The notes under the pieces: generated by a model
Databases searched by the model: none
Seen by the model: only the letters and a program-made list of their open reading frames with translations
Told to the model about the DNA's origin: nothing
Made by a program: the position numbers and the translations under genes
Origin: Gemmiger_A avium
GTDB taxonomy: Bacteria > Bacillota > Clostridia > Oscillospirales > Ruminococcaceae
Assembly (NCBI GenBank): GCA_019114585.1
Contig: DXFE01000124.1
Span: 1 to 39,361 of the forward strand
DNA: 39,361 bases
Reading direction: 5' to 3'
Shown: in pieces, positions 14,552 to 23,045 of the stretch
Layout of the letters: each line of letters starts with the position of its first letter
Numbering within the stretch: the stretch's first letter is position 1

Positions 14552-15370
14552 ATGAAACGACGTTTTGGATGGGTCCTGCCGGTGCTGATCGCCCTGACGG
14601 TGGTGCTGGCGGCGTATACCATCGCGGCCGCGGTGCTGCTGCGGGGGCTGGGCGCCTACCGCATGGGCACCGGCCTGGGGCAGGTGCTGGCGGTCAGCCG
14701 GCCCTATACCCTGGCGGCGGCGGTGGTGCTGGCGGCCGGGCTGCTGATCCGGCTGGCGCTGCGGCGGCGTAAAAAGGCAAAAGAAGCCGCCCGGCAGGAC
14801 AAGGTGGCCCCCGCGGCTGCTACCGAACTGATGCCCGGCAACGCCGGCAAAAAGATCGCCCCGGCCCGCCCGGTGCCGGAGAAAAAGCCGGACCGCAAGG
14901 GCAAAAAGGTTCAGCCGGTGGAAAAGCTGGCCCCCAGCGCGGCGGAACTGGGCGGGGCGGACAAGATCGCCCCCGCGGGCAAGATTGCCCCGGCAGCCCC
15001 CACCGTGCCTATGGCCCAGGCGGCAAAGGCAGAGGAGAAGCCCGCCCCAGCGGCTACGGTGCTGATGCCGGAAGCGGCGGCGAAGCGGGAAGAGAAGCCC
15101 GAACCCGCGGCTACGGTGCTGATGCCGGAAGCGGCGGCGAAACGGGAAGAGAAGCCCGAACCCGCGGCTACCGTGCTGATGCCGGAAGCGGCGGCAAAGC
15201 GGGAGGAGAAACCCGCCCCGGCGGCCACGGAACTAATGCCGGAGACGGCCCCGGCAAAGCTGCCCACGGCCGGGCCGCGGGTCTGCGCCGTGTGCGGCGC
15301 GCCGCTTAAGGCGGGGCAGAAATTCTGCGTAAAATGCGGCGCGCAGGCGCCGGAAGGAGGCGCGGTATGA
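14552..15370 (+). CDS. Membrane protein with Thr-containing repeat tail and zinc ribbon
   Basis: A 272-residue protein. Two membrane spans (about residues 8-30 and 50-70) end in a basic cluster (RRRKKAK), so the rest should be cytoplasmic. The tail is low in complexity (Ala/Pro/Lys/Glu) and contains four tandem 19-residue units with core AATVLMPEAAAKREEKPEP. Earlier single motifs are TELMP (T91) and TVPM (T151). The C-terminus is a zinc ribbon (CAVCGAPL ... CVKCGAQ). I chose the ATG at 14552; a GTG twelve bases earlier overlaps the CAGGAG ribosome site. The stop overlaps the VWA gene start (ATGA). It may be a substrate of the kinase at 11114 (see findings). Confidence 0.75.
   Translation: MKRRFGWVLPVLIALTVVLAAYTIAAAVLLRGLGAYRMGTGLGQVLAVSRPYTLAAAVVLAAGLLIRLALRRRKKAKEAARQDKVAPAAATELMPGNAGKKIAPARPVPEKKPDRKGKKVQPVEKLAPSAAELGGADKIAPAGKIAPAAPTVPMAQAAKAEEKPAPAATVLMPEAAAKREEKPEPAATVLMPEAAAKREEKPEPAATVLMPEAAAKREEKPAPAATELMPETAPAKLPTAGPRVCAVCGAPLKAGQKFCVKCGAQAPEGGAV
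15032..15259 (+). repeat. In-frame tandem repeat, four units of 57 bp
   Basis: Units start at 15032, 15089, 15146 and 15203. The first three are nearly identical at DNA level; the fourth has drifted (GCCACGGAACTAATGCC). Each encodes one EEKP.PAAT(V/E)LMPE motif. Such repeats readily change copy number between strains. Confidence 0.9.
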
Positions 15371-18192
15371 CCGGCTGGATTATGGCCATCGGCTTTCTGG
15401 TGCTGGGCGTGGCAGGCCTGGCGGCCGGTGTGCTGCTGCGCAAAAAACTGTCCCGGGTGTGGATGGCGTCCTTCTGTGTGGCCGGGGTGCTGCTGGCGGT
15501 GCTGGGCGGCGCGCTGGGCGTGGGCCAGTGGAACCAGACCCGGGAGGAACGCGCCTGGAGTTACCTGGCCCTGTGCTATCTGGAGCAGGGCCAGACCGAA
15601 CAGGCGGCCCAGTATCTGCTGAAAACCGACCGGCAGGATCTGGAGACCACCGCGGCCCAGCTGCTGCTGGAACGGCTGCGGGGCAACGATACCATCGCCC
15701 GGCTGCGGGCGGATACCCTGAACAACCTGGCCCGCACCGACAGCGAGAAAAACCTGTGCAGCATGGTGTCCGGCGTGGCAGCCGGGGACTATGAGGCGGT
15801 GCGTACCGCCGCCGCCCTGCTGCGGGAGCAGTCGGCCCTGACCGGTGCGGCCCGTACCCAGGCTGACCGGCGGTTTGCCGCCGAGACCGGCGTCTGGCTG
15901 GGCGATCCGGAGGACCCCACTGCCTATGACCAGGAACTGCCCGAGGCTGAGCGCCTGCGCCAGCAGGTGGATCAGGCGCTGAACAACGGCTCCAATCGCT
16001 GGGCGGTGGAGAGCGCGGCCCAGCTGGTGCAGCTGGCCCCCAGCGCCGACAACCGTCTGCTGCTGGCCAGCGCGGTGGCCGAGAGCGTCTACAGCGGCGA
16101 CTATCTGGATGCCTCCTGCTTTGCGGCCGACGGGCAGGAGCCGGACGAGAGCGCCACGGCCGAGCGGGAAAAGCTGGCCGGGCAGATTGAAAAACTGGAA
16201 TCCCAGCAGGCCCAGCTGGATCTGGCGCTGGAAGGCGCCTCCGATGAAGCCGAGAGCGAGCGGCTGGCCGACGAAAAGGCCCAGCTGTTTGCCCGGCAGG
16301 AGGAACTGCAGGCCGAGAGCGACAACCTCTACGCCCGGCGGGCGCTGAGCTCCATCGCGGACATCCACAGCCTGGAGGCGGAGATCGTGCGCGCCCGGCT
16401 GCAGTATGCCATGCGGGACTACGAGCGGGCGGTGGATCAGCTGCTGAGCGCGGCCGGTTCGCTGCAGTGCCGCCTGAGCCCCTCCAGCAGCCTGACCAAC
16501 GGGCTGAATGCCGTGCGCCGCGCCTATGAGGGCGGCTCCGACGCGGTGGGGGTGGAGTCGGATCAGTTCCGGGACACCATGGTGGCGCTGCTGTCCAGCG
16601 GTTCCGACAGTGTGGCCCTGGCCTCCGGCAGCCTGACCCAGAGCTTTGCCGACCGGATCGTCAGCGACCAGAAGATCTACGGCAAGGATCTGTATGCCTC
16701 CGGCATTGACCTGAGCGAGTTCCCCCAGGTGACCCTGCTGCTCAGCGGCCGGGCCGAAGCCATGCAGCAGCTGGTGGACGGCCAGGGCCAGGTGAAGGAC
16801 ACCCGCGCCGAGGTGGACTGGCAGGCGGAGATGCTGGACGCTGAGGGCGTGACCAACCAGCTGTGCTGCGTGGTGGACTGCAGCGGCAGCATGGGCGGCG
16901 AGCCCATGGCCAACCTGCAGGAGGCTCTGATCCGGTTTGCCCAGAGCGATCTGAACGGGGCCTACACCTCGCTGGTTACCTTTGAGGATACCGGGCGGGT
17001 GGCGTCGGAGCTGTCCGCCGATCCCACCCGTCTGCAGGCGGCCGCCCGGGAACTGGTGGCCAATGGCGGCACCAACATCTCCGCCGGGCTGGAACAGGCC
17101 CTGGCGGTGCTGGGCCGGGCCGACGGCGCCCGCACCGTGCTGCTCATGACCGACGGCCAGAGCAGCCTGGACATGGGGGTGGTGCAGCAGCTGGCCGCCC
17201 AGGGCATCGTGGTGCACACCATCGGCTTCGGCCAGGTGGACGACAACCTGCTGCAGACCATCGCCGACGCCACCGGCGGCCAGTACATCCGGGCGGATTC
17301 GTCCTCGGAGCTGGAGAACGTCTACGCCAGCCTGGTGGGGCTGATCGGCAACCGGGTGCAGCTGCGCTACACCGCCGCCGACACCGACACCGCCGAGGGC
17401 CGCTACGTTTACGTGACCACCGGCGAGGGCTCGGCCAGCGTGCGGGTGGAGTACTCCCTGCAGGACGAGGGCTCCGACGGGCGCGGCCTGCGGGAGCTGG
17501 ATCCGGATTTTGTCACCACCGACGACATGGCCACCCGGCTGGCGGAGGATGGTTCCCTGACCATGACCCTGTGGCTGGAACCGGTGCTGGGCGCGGAACA
17601 CCTGACCGGCGTACAGCTGGGCGGGCAGGACGTGAACTTTATTGCCCGGGAAAACGATGCCTACACGGTGGATCTGACCCTGCCCGCCGCCCCGGCCGCG
17701 GGCGGCCACACCCTGACCCTGACCTGGGACGACGGGCTTGTGCAGGAATACCCCGACGCGCTGCTGGTGGGCGCCCGGCTGAACACCGGCTCCTTCCGGC
17801 TGGGACGGCTGCGGCTGTCCGCCACGGCGCTGCTGACCGGGGACGGGCGGCTGGCGCTGCGGGATCCCTGGCTGACCGAAGAGGTGGCCGAGGGGCAGGA
17901 GAGCGCGTTCAGCCTGTCGGTGCAGGGCAACCTGACCCTGCCGGTGGACGAGGCGGCCATCCTGGCGGCCGACGCCGCGGGCGGTACCATGGATCTGGGC
18001 CAGAGCGGCGTGCTGACCGGGTACGGCATGCTGAACCTGAACAGCGGCGACAAGGCCTATACCTGGAACGCCCCCGCCCTGACCGGCGGCACACCGCAGA
18101 ATTTCCAGGTGGAGGCCACCGCTGAGTATGTACGGTTCCTGACCGGGGCCGAGGAAGGAGGGGAGACGGATGGAACGGTTCCGCAGGAATAA
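15367..18192 (+). CDS. VWA domain protein with two membrane spans and coiled coil
   Basis: A 941-residue protein. Two N-terminal spans lie at about residues 2-23 and 30-52. A helical, TPR-like stretch follows, then a coiled coil near 255-325 (REKLAGQIEKLESQQAQLDL ... EEKAQLFARQEELQ). A von Willebrand A domain lies at about 495-665 with an intact MIDAS: DCSGS (D504, S506, S508), T569 in GGTNIS, and D596 in MTDGQSS. The remaining 275 residues are probably beta-rich. The MIDAS predicts metal-dependent binding to a partner protein. The start overlaps the previous stop by four bases and the end overlaps the next gene by 23, so the three genes are coupled. Confidence 0.88.
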   Translation: MTGWIMAIGFLVLGVAGLAAGVLLRKKLSRVWMASFCVAGVLLAVLGGALGVGQWNQTREERAWSYLALCYLEQGQTEQAAQYLLKTDRQDLETTAAQLLLERLRGNDTIARLRADTLNNLARTDSEKNLCSMVSGVAAGDYEAVRTAAALLREQSALTGAARTQADRRFAAETGVWLGDPEDPTAYDQELPEAERLRQQVDQALNNGSNRWAVESAAQLVQLAPSADNRLLLASAVAESVYSGDYLDASCFAADGQEPDESATAEREKLAGQIEKLESQQAQLDLALEGASDEAESERLADEKAQLFARQEELQAESDNLYARRALSSIADIHSLEAEIVRARLQYAMRDYERAVDQLLSAAGSLQCRLSPSSSLTNGLNAVRRAYEGGSDAVGVESDQFRDTMVALLSSGSDSVALASGSLTQSFADRIVSDQKIYGKDLYASGIDLSEFPQVTLLLSGRAEAMQQLVDGQGQVKDTRAEVDWQAEMLDAEGVTNQLCCVVDCSGSMGGEPMANLQEALIRFAQSDLNGAYTSLVTFEDTGRVASELSADPTRLQAAARELVANGGTNISAGLEQALAVLGRADGARTVLLMTDGQSSLDMGVVQQLAAQGIVVHTIGFGQVDDNLLQTIADATGGQYIRADSSSELENVYASLVGLIGNRVQLRYTAADTDTAEGRYVYVTTGEGSASVRVEYSLQDEGSDGRGLRELDPDFVTTDDMATRLAEDGSLTMTLWLEPVLGAEHLTGVQLGGQDVNFIARENDAYTVDLTLPAAPAAGGHTLTLTWDDGLVQEYPDALLVGARLNTGSFRLGRLRLSATALLTGDGRLALRDPWLTEEVAEGQESAFSLSVQGNLTLPVDEAAILAADAAGGTMDLGQSGVLTGYGMLNLNSGDKAYTWNAPALTGGTPQNFQVEATAEYVRFLTGAEEGGETDGTVPQE

Positions 18193-19531
18193 AGGCCCGC
18201 TGCTGCTGCCGGTGCTCTGCCTGGCGGCGGCGCTGCTGATCTACCTGGTGGTAAACAGCCTGTGGGGCGCGGCCAGTGTGGCGCGGCAGCTGTCCCTGGG
18301 GCAGCAGTACCTGACCGACATGAACTACAACGCGGCCATCCTGGCCTTCAACAACGCCATCCGCACCGATCCCGTCAGCAAGGAGGCCCACATTGGTCTG
18401 GCCAAGGCCTACGCGGGTACCGGCGAATACCAGTTTGCCGGGCAGATGCTGGAGGATCTGAACCAGGGCCCCGTGCCCGATGAGGAGATCAGCGACACCC
18501 TGATCGACATCTACACCGACGCGGGCGAGTGGGAACGGGTGATCCGGCTGATCCGGGAGCTGATCGATTCCACCGACCGGGACGAATACTATGATCTGCT
18601 GCAACAGGTGCTGGCGGCCTATTTTGACCAGCCCCATTCCTATGGCGTGGGCACCGACCAGCGCCTGGTGCTGAAAAACGGCCAGGTGCTCAGCGCCGGG
18701 TCCAACAGCCTGGGGCAGCTGGGCGTGGCGCTGGCCGCCGCGCCGGAACAGCCGGAGGCCCAGCCGCTGGCGGATGCCGGATTTAACGGCACGGCGGCGC
18801 GGGTCTGGTGTGCGGGCCGCACCAGCCTGGCGCTGGACGAGGCAGGCAACCTGTGGGCCGCCGGTGAAAACCGCTGGGGCCAGATGGGCCTTGCCTACGC
18901 CGACGGCACCACCCGCACCGGCTGGACCTGCCTGACCGATACCGGCGACGTGGCCGCGGCGGCGGGCACCACCGGCCATCTGCTGGTGCTGCGCACCGAC
19001 GGCAGCCTGTGGCAGTCCGGCAGCGAGACCGGCGGACAGCTGGAACCGGTAAGCCGGTTTGCCACCGTGATCCAGCTGGAGAGCAGCGGCGAAACGGTCT
19101 GGCTGCTGTCGGCGGACGGCGGGCTGTACACCAGCAACGCGGGCGATCCCTATACCTGGACCCGCGTGGCGGAGGATGTGCTACGGTTCGGCCTGGGGCC
19201 GGACGGCGGCGCGGTCTGGCTGGCTTCGGACGGCGGTATCGGCAGCAACCGGTACACAGTGGAGCAGCCGGAGGACTGGACGGCGCTGGAGAGCGGCCGG
19301 ATGCAGCCGGACTTTGCGGTACGGCAGCTGGCCCAGAGCGAAAGCGGCCTGCTGCTGACCGATGCGGCGGGCACCCTGTACCTGGCCACGGACGGGCAGT
19401 GCGCCCCGGTGAGCACCGCCAGCCCGGTGGAGACCCTGTACCGCCAGGGCGAGGGCGTGGTGCTGGAACTGCGCACCGGCGAGGTGCAATACTGGGCGGA
19501 CGGGGACACGGCCCCCGCCCCGCTGGCCTGA
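18170..19531 (+). CDS. Membrane-anchored TPR and RCC1-like repeat protein
   Basis: A 453-residue protein. One N-terminal span (about residues 9-30) is followed by TPR-like helices at about 40-150 (LGQQYLTDMNYNAAILAFNNAI, AHIGLAKAYAGTGEYQFAGQ). The rest is a set of repeated beta units of RCC1/BNR type (VLSAGSNSLGQLGVA, NLWAAGENRWGQMGLA, SLWQSGSETGGQLE), probably a beta-propeller. It starts within the end of the VWA gene behind GGAAGGAGGGGA. The TPR part parallels the outer region of the kinase, suggesting that these proteins recognise a common ligand or each other. It is the last gene of the block, followed by a strong terminator. Confidence 0.82.
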   Translation: MERFRRNKGPLLLPVLCLAAALLIYLVVNSLWGAASVARQLSLGQQYLTDMNYNAAILAFNNAIRTDPVSKEAHIGLAKAYAGTGEYQFAGQMLEDLNQGPVPDEEISDTLIDIYTDAGEWERVIRLIRELIDSTDRDEYYDLLQQVLAAYFDQPHSYGVGTDQRLVLKNGQVLSAGSNSLGQLGVALAAAPEQPEAQPLADAGFNGTAARVWCAGRTSLALDEAGNLWAAGENRWGQMGLAYADGTTRTGWTCLTDTGDVAAAAGTTGHLLVLRTDGSLWQSGSETGGQLEPVSRFATVIQLESSGETVWLLSADGGLYTSNAGDPYTWTRVAEDVLRFGLGPDGGAVWLASDGGIGSNRYTVEQPEDWTALESGRMQPDFAVRQLAQSESGLLLTDAAGTLYLATDGQCAPVSTASPVETLYRQGEGVVLELRTGEVQYWADGDTAPAPLA

Positions 19532-19591
19532 GTTTTCCACAGGGAATCTGCTTTTTGTGGAAAACCGGACCGCTGAATCATACAAAACAGG

Positions 19592-19630
19592 CGCGCCGCC
19601 CGGCATCTCCCGCCGGGCGGCGCGTTTTTT
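19592..19630 (+). terminator. Terminator of the kinase/VWA gene block
   Basis: CGCGCCGCCCGGC-atctccc-GCCGGGCGGCGCG is followed by six T. A weaker hairpin, GTTTTCCACA/TGTGGAAAAC (19532-19565), precedes it. Together they isolate the block from spoVT. Confidence 0.92.
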
Positions 19631-19740
19631 GCTGCCGGGATGCAATCCGCCTGCATAAACCGGGGCGGGGCAGAGGATACTAAATCCAAAACACACCGCG
19701 CCCCCGTCCCGGCGGGGCGCGCAGACGGAGGCGTTTGGCT

Positions 19741-20283
19741 ATGAAAGCAACCGGCATCGTGCGCCGTATCGACGATCTGGGACGGGTGGTGATCCCGAAA
19801 GAGATCCGCCGCACCCAGCATATCCGCCAGGGAGACCCGCTGGAGATCTATGTGGGCGGGGAAGGCCAGGTGATCTTTAAAAAGTATTCGCCGCTGGGCG
19901 AGCTGAACGACTGCGCCGGGCTGTACGCCGAGGTGCTGGCAAAAAGCCTGTCGGCTACCGCGCTGGTCTGCGACCGGGAACGGGTTCTGGCCGCCGCCGG
20001 GCCGGGAAAACGGGATTACCAGGACAAGCCGGTGTCCCAGCCGCTGGAGCAGCTGATGGAACAGCGGGCGCCCTACCGGCACAGCGGCCGGGCCGAGGAC
20101 TGCCTGTTCCCCTGCCAGGGCGCCGACCGGCATCTGCTGGCGGTGGCCCCCATCCTGAGCGGCGGCGATATCGCCGGGGCGGTGGCGGTGCTCAGCGCCG
20201 ACAAGAACGCCCGCCCCGGCCCGGAGGTGGAGCGGGTGGTGGCGGTCTCCGCCGCCTTCCTGGCCCGGCAGCTGGAGGAATAG
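19741..20283 (+). CDS. spoVT: SpoVT-type AbrB family regulator
   Basis: A 180-residue protein. The N-terminal swapped-hairpin AbrB domain is clear (MKATGIVRRIDDLGRVVIPK, then EIRRTQHIRQGDPLEIYV). The C-terminal part (about residues 55-180) fits the GAF-like domain of SpoVT, with ALVCDRERVLAAAG and HLLAVAPILSGGDIAGAVAVL. In Bacillus it tunes late forespore genes. Many gut Clostridia that do not visibly sporulate keep it. The ATG at 19741 follows GGAGG by nine bases; a TTG two codons earlier is less likely. I saw no other sporulation gene in the window. Confidence 0.88.
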   Translation: MKATGIVRRIDDLGRVVIPKEIRRTQHIRQGDPLEIYVGGEGQVIFKKYSPLGELNDCAGLYAEVLAKSLSATALVCDRERVLAAAGPGKRDYQDKPVSQPLEQLMEQRAPYRHSGRAEDCLFPCQGADRHLLAVAPILSGGDIAGAVAVLSADKNARPGPEVERVVAVSAAFLARQLEE

Positions 20284-20296
20284 GGTACCAGGGGCC

Positions 20297-20473
20297 GATC
20301 TGGGGGACTAGTCCCCCAGCCCCCCATTCAGCGAGCCGGAATTCTCCGGCTCGCGGGAAAAATCTGTCCGGACGGCGGGCTTATGGACGAATGCTTCCTG
20401 TATTTCTTTGCGGGCCAAGGATTTGGCCCGCGATTTCCAGGGGGACCGGGGGAGATGTCATCTCCCCCGGATC
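20297..20473. repeat. Hairpin palindromic repeat, copy D (divergent core)
   Basis: Same layout as copies A-C but with changed stems: 20300-20319 (CTGGGGGACTAGTCCCCCAG), 20331-20354 (GCGAGCCGGAATTCTCCGGCTCGC has arms GCGAGCCGGA/TCCGGCTCGC), 20411-20432 (GCGGGCCAA/TTGGCCCGC) and 20447-20471 (CCGGGGGAGAT/ATCTCCCCCGG). The central terminator stem of the other copies is replaced by a weaker GTCC...GGAC region. Unlike the others it lies between two genes on the same strand. Confidence 0.75.
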
Positions 20474-20551
20474 GGCCCTCTGTACAGCTTCGCCGGGGTG
20501 TGGTATGCTGGCAGTGTGCGGAAGGCTTTCCGCGCGGAAAGGAGCCATGCC

Positions 20552-21070
20552 ATGTCTGCCCGATCATCTGCCGCCGCCGGGCCGGTAGCCCATCCGCTGG
20601 CCCCGGTCTGGGACGCGGACAGCCGGGTGCTTATTCTGGGCACCCTGCCGTCGCCCGCCTCCCGGCAGGCCGGATTCTATTATATGCATCCCCAGAACCG
20701 GTTCTGGCCGGTGCTGGCCGCCCTCTTTGACCAGCCGGTGCCCCAGGGCCCCGAGGCCCGCCGCGCCTTTGCGCTGGCCCACCGCATCGCGTTGTGGGAC
20801 ACCCTGGCCTCCTGCACCATCGCCGGCGCGTCGGATGCGTCCATCCAGGATCCGGTACCCAACGATCTGGGACCCATCCTGGCCGGTGCGCCCATCCGGG
20901 CTGTGTTTACCACCGGCGCCGCGGCCGACCGGTTCTACCGCCGGTTCCAGTACCCCCGCACCGGGCTGGCCGCCCACCGGCTGCCCAGCCCCAGCGCCGC
21001 CAACTGCGCCACCCCCTTTGACCGGCTGGTGCAGGAATACACCGCCATCCTGCCCTTTTTACAGCCCTGA
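20552..21070 (+). CDS. DNA-deoxyinosine glycosylase, uracil-DNA glycosylase superfamily
   Basis: A 172-residue protein with the order of motifs seen in the hypoxanthine/deoxyinosine branch of the uracil-DNA glycosylase superfamily. These are VLILGTLPSPASRQAGFYYMHPQNRFWPVL, then ALWDTLASCTIAGASDASIQDP, and late LPSPSAANC. It would remove deaminated bases and so begin base excision repair. The ATG at 20552 follows GGAAAGGAG at about eight bases. A TATGCT -10 near 20502 with TGTACA 17 bases upstream could be its promoter, just after repeat copy D. The base preference (hypoxanthine or uracil) is inferred from family resemblance. Confidence 0.82.
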   Translation: MSARSSAAAGPVAHPLAPVWDADSRVLILGTLPSPASRQAGFYYMHPQNRFWPVLAALFDQPVPQGPEARRAFALAHRIALWDTLASCTIAGASDASIQDPVPNDLGPILAGAPIRAVFTTGAAADRFYRRFQYPRTGLAAHRLPSPSAANCATPFDRLVQEYTAILPFLQP

Positions 21071-21072
21071 TC

Positions 21073-21114
21073 CGCCCCCGTGCCCGCCCTGTTGCGGTCA
21101 CGGGGGTTTTTGGC
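21073..21114 (+). terminator. Terminator after the DNA glycosylase gene
   Basis: CCCCCGTG ... CACGGGGG is followed by TTTTTGG a few bases after the stop codon. Confidence 0.8.
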
Positions 21115-21249
21115 AGACAGGCCCCGCCGCAGCCTGCCCGCGCCCGCCGGCAGCGCCGCCGCGCCGGGGGCGGGCGGCCCCCGCAAACCCCGGCCCGGGG
21201 CGGGTTTGTGTCTAAACTGTTAAACTTGAAAAAATTTTGCGAAGAGGTC

Positions 21250-21277
21250 TTGACAGCGGCATCTTTTGGAGTAGAAT
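21250..21277 (+). promoter_or_regulatory. Promoter of the hrcA operon
   Basis: A perfect TTGACA (21250-21255) and TAGAAT (21272-21277), 16-base spacer, lie directly upstream of the CIRCE element. Confidence 0.85.
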
Positions 21278-21281
21278 AAGA

Positions 21282-21308
21282 TTAGCACTCGGGGATAAAG
21301 AGTGCTAA
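21282..21308 (+). promoter_or_regulatory. CIRCE operator for HrcA
   Basis: TTAGCACTC-N9-GAGTGCTAA, an exact match to the CIRCE consensus. It lies at the expected transcription start of hrcA-grpE-dnaK-dnaJ. HrcA bound here represses the operon until heat stress draws away chaperone capacity. Confidence 0.98.
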
Positions 21309-21333
21309 ACCAATACGAAACGAGGTGGCGGAT

Positions 21334-22365
21334 ATGGCAATGGACGACCGAAAGCGCCGGGTGCTGCAGGCAGTCGTTACCCTGTACGGGATAGACGGCG
21401 AGCCGGTGGGCAGCGGGCTGCTGTGCCGGTATTTTGATTCCGCCGTGTCCAGCGCCACCTTGCGCAACGAGATGGCGGCGCTGACCAAGCTGGGATTGCT
21501 GGAACAGCCCCACACCAGCGCCGGGCGGGTGCCCAGCGCCAAGGGCTACCGGTACTACCTGGATCACATGGATGCGCCCGCCGCCCTGCCCGCTGCCGAG
21601 CGGCGCAAGATCGACCGGCTGTTCGCCGGGATGGATTACGAGCCCGACAAGCTGACCCAGAGCGCGGCCAAGGCCCTGAGCGACTGGGCCGGGTTCACGG
21701 TGGTAGCCACCACCCCCGCTGCACCGGACCTGTGCATCGCCCACTTTGAGGTGGTGCAGGTGGGCCGGTACTCGGCGGCTGTGTTGGCCGTGACCGGTGC
21801 GGGCGGCGTCCGTACCCGGGTGGCCCGGGTGGAGGGCGGTTTGAGCCGCACCGATGCGGTGCAGCTGGCCGGCCTGTTGAACCGGAGCCTGACCTTTGTG
21901 TCCCCGCCGGATCTGACCGAAGCGCTGCTGGCCGAGCTGGCCATGAGCCTGGGCCCCCGCCGCAAGGAGCTGTGGGGCGTTGTGCAGGCGGCGGCCGATC
22001 TGCTGGAGGAGGCCGCCAAGCCGCGGGTCCATGTGGAGGGCATCGCCCATCTGCTGGAATGGCCCGAACTGAGCGGCGATCTGGCCCGGGTGCTGGAACT
22101 CTTCGGCGACGAAGAGACCGCCTGCCGCCTGTGTGCCCCCGCCGGGCAGCGGGGCGACGTGCTGCTGGGCGAGGATCTGAGCGATCCGATCCCGGGGCTG
22201 TCGGTGATCCGCAAACGGTATCTGGCAGGCGGCGGCCTGATGGGCGGGCTGGCCATTGTGGGCCCGGCCCGGATGCCGTTCCAGAAGCTGATGCCCGGCC
22301 TGGACTATTTTGCATTGAAACTCGGTCAGAGCATGGCCGGTAATCTACAGGAGGACGCAACATGA
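21334..22365 (+). CDS. hrcA: Heat-inducible transcription repressor HrcA
   Basis: A 343-residue protein, normal for the family. The N-terminal winged helix is visible (RKRRVLQAVVTLYGIDGEPVG, SSATLRNEMAALTKLGLLEQ) with the conserved HTSAGRVPSAKGYRYYLD. The C-terminal part carries LSVIRKRYLAGGGLMGGLAIVGPARM. It represses its own operon through the CIRCE element 25 bases upstream. I start at the ATG at 21334 because GAGGTGG lies six bases before it; a GTG at 21325 sits inside that site. The stop overlaps the grpE start (ATGA). Confidence 0.96.
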   Translation: MAMDDRKRRVLQAVVTLYGIDGEPVGSGLLCRYFDSAVSSATLRNEMAALTKLGLLEQPHTSAGRVPSAKGYRYYLDHMDAPAALPAAERRKIDRLFAGMDYEPDKLTQSAAKALSDWAGFTVVATTPAAPDLCIAHFEVVQVGRYSAAVLAVTGAGGVRTRVARVEGGLSRTDAVQLAGLLNRSLTFVSPPDLTEALLAELAMSLGPRRKELWGVVQAAADLLEEAAKPRVHVEGIAHLLEWPELSGDLARVLELFGDEETACRLCAPAGQRGDVLLGEDLSDPIPGLSVIRKRYLAGGGLMGGLAIVGPARMPFQKLMPGLDYFALKLGQSMAGNLQEDAT

Positions 22366-22952
22366 GCGAAGAAACCAAGCGCACCGACGCCCCGCAGCCG
22401 GAACCGGCTGAACAGCCGGCCCCCGAAACGGACGCTTCCGAGACCCAGGCCCCCGAGAACGGGGCGGGCGGGGAGAACCGGCCCGACGAGGCCGCCGTGC
22501 AGGCGCTGCAGGCCAAGCTGGACGCGGCAGAGAAAAAAGCCGCTGAACTGAAAGACCAGCTGCTGCGCACCGCCGCCGAGTACGACAACTTCCGCAAGCG
22601 CAGCGCCCGGGAGCAGGATGCTTCCTTCAACAACGGCGTGGGCTTTGCGGTGAATCAGATCCTGGGCATCCTGGATACGCTGGAGATGGCGGCCAATGCC
22701 CCCACCACCGACGAGAACTACAAAAAGGGCGTGGTGATGACCCTGGATAAGGCCGCCGCCGCCCTGAACACCCTCAAGGTGGAGGAGATCCCCGCCCAGG
22801 GCCAGCCGTTTGATCCCAACGTTCACGCGGCGGTACAGCAGGTACCGGCCGAAGAGGGCGTGGAGAGCGGCACCGTGGTGCAGGTATACCAGAAAGGCTA
22901 TCGCCTGGGCGACCGGGTGATCCGCCACGCCACCGTTGTGGTGGCCGAATAA
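22362..22952 (+). CDS. grpE: Nucleotide exchange factor GrpE
   Basis: A 196-residue protein. An acidic, Pro/Glu-rich N-terminus is followed by a long helix (VQALQAKLDAAEKKAAELKD ... LLRTAAEYDNFRKRSAREQD) and the compact beta domain (EEIPAQGQPFDPNVHAAVQQ, then VVQVYQKGYRLGDRVIRHA). It releases ADP from DnaK. CAGGAGG precedes the ATG, which overlaps the hrcA stop. Confidence 0.97.
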   Translation: MSEETKRTDAPQPEPAEQPAPETDASETQAPENGAGGENRPDEAAVQALQAKLDAAEKKAAELKDQLLRTAAEYDNFRKRSAREQDASFNNGVGFAVNQILGILDTLEMAANAPTTDENYKKGVVMTLDKAAAALNTLKVEEIPAQGQPFDPNVHAAVQQVPAEEGVESGTVVQVYQKGYRLGDRVIRHATVVVAE

Positions 22953-23045
22953 ACCGGCATAAAAGGCCGAACAGCCTTTTATCATACACTAAGAAGAACA
23001 ACCAAATTTTGAATACGCGGTTTGCATAAAAAGGAGAGAACGATT

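Noticed and set aside
15032..15259. Regular 57-bp repeats, considered as a CRISPR array
   Set aside because: Units are contiguous without spacers, remain in frame with the coding sequence, and no cas gene is present.
14911..17709. 932-codon antisense frame opposite the VWA gene
   Set aside because: Low-complexity composition produced by the complementary strand of the Ala/Leu/Gln-rich gene, with no ribosome site.
19532..19565. TTTTCCACA and TGTGGAAAA resemble DnaA boxes
   Set aside because: They are the two arms of one hairpin directly after a stop codon and before a terminator. There is no AT-rich region, no box cluster and no dnaA/dnaN nearby.
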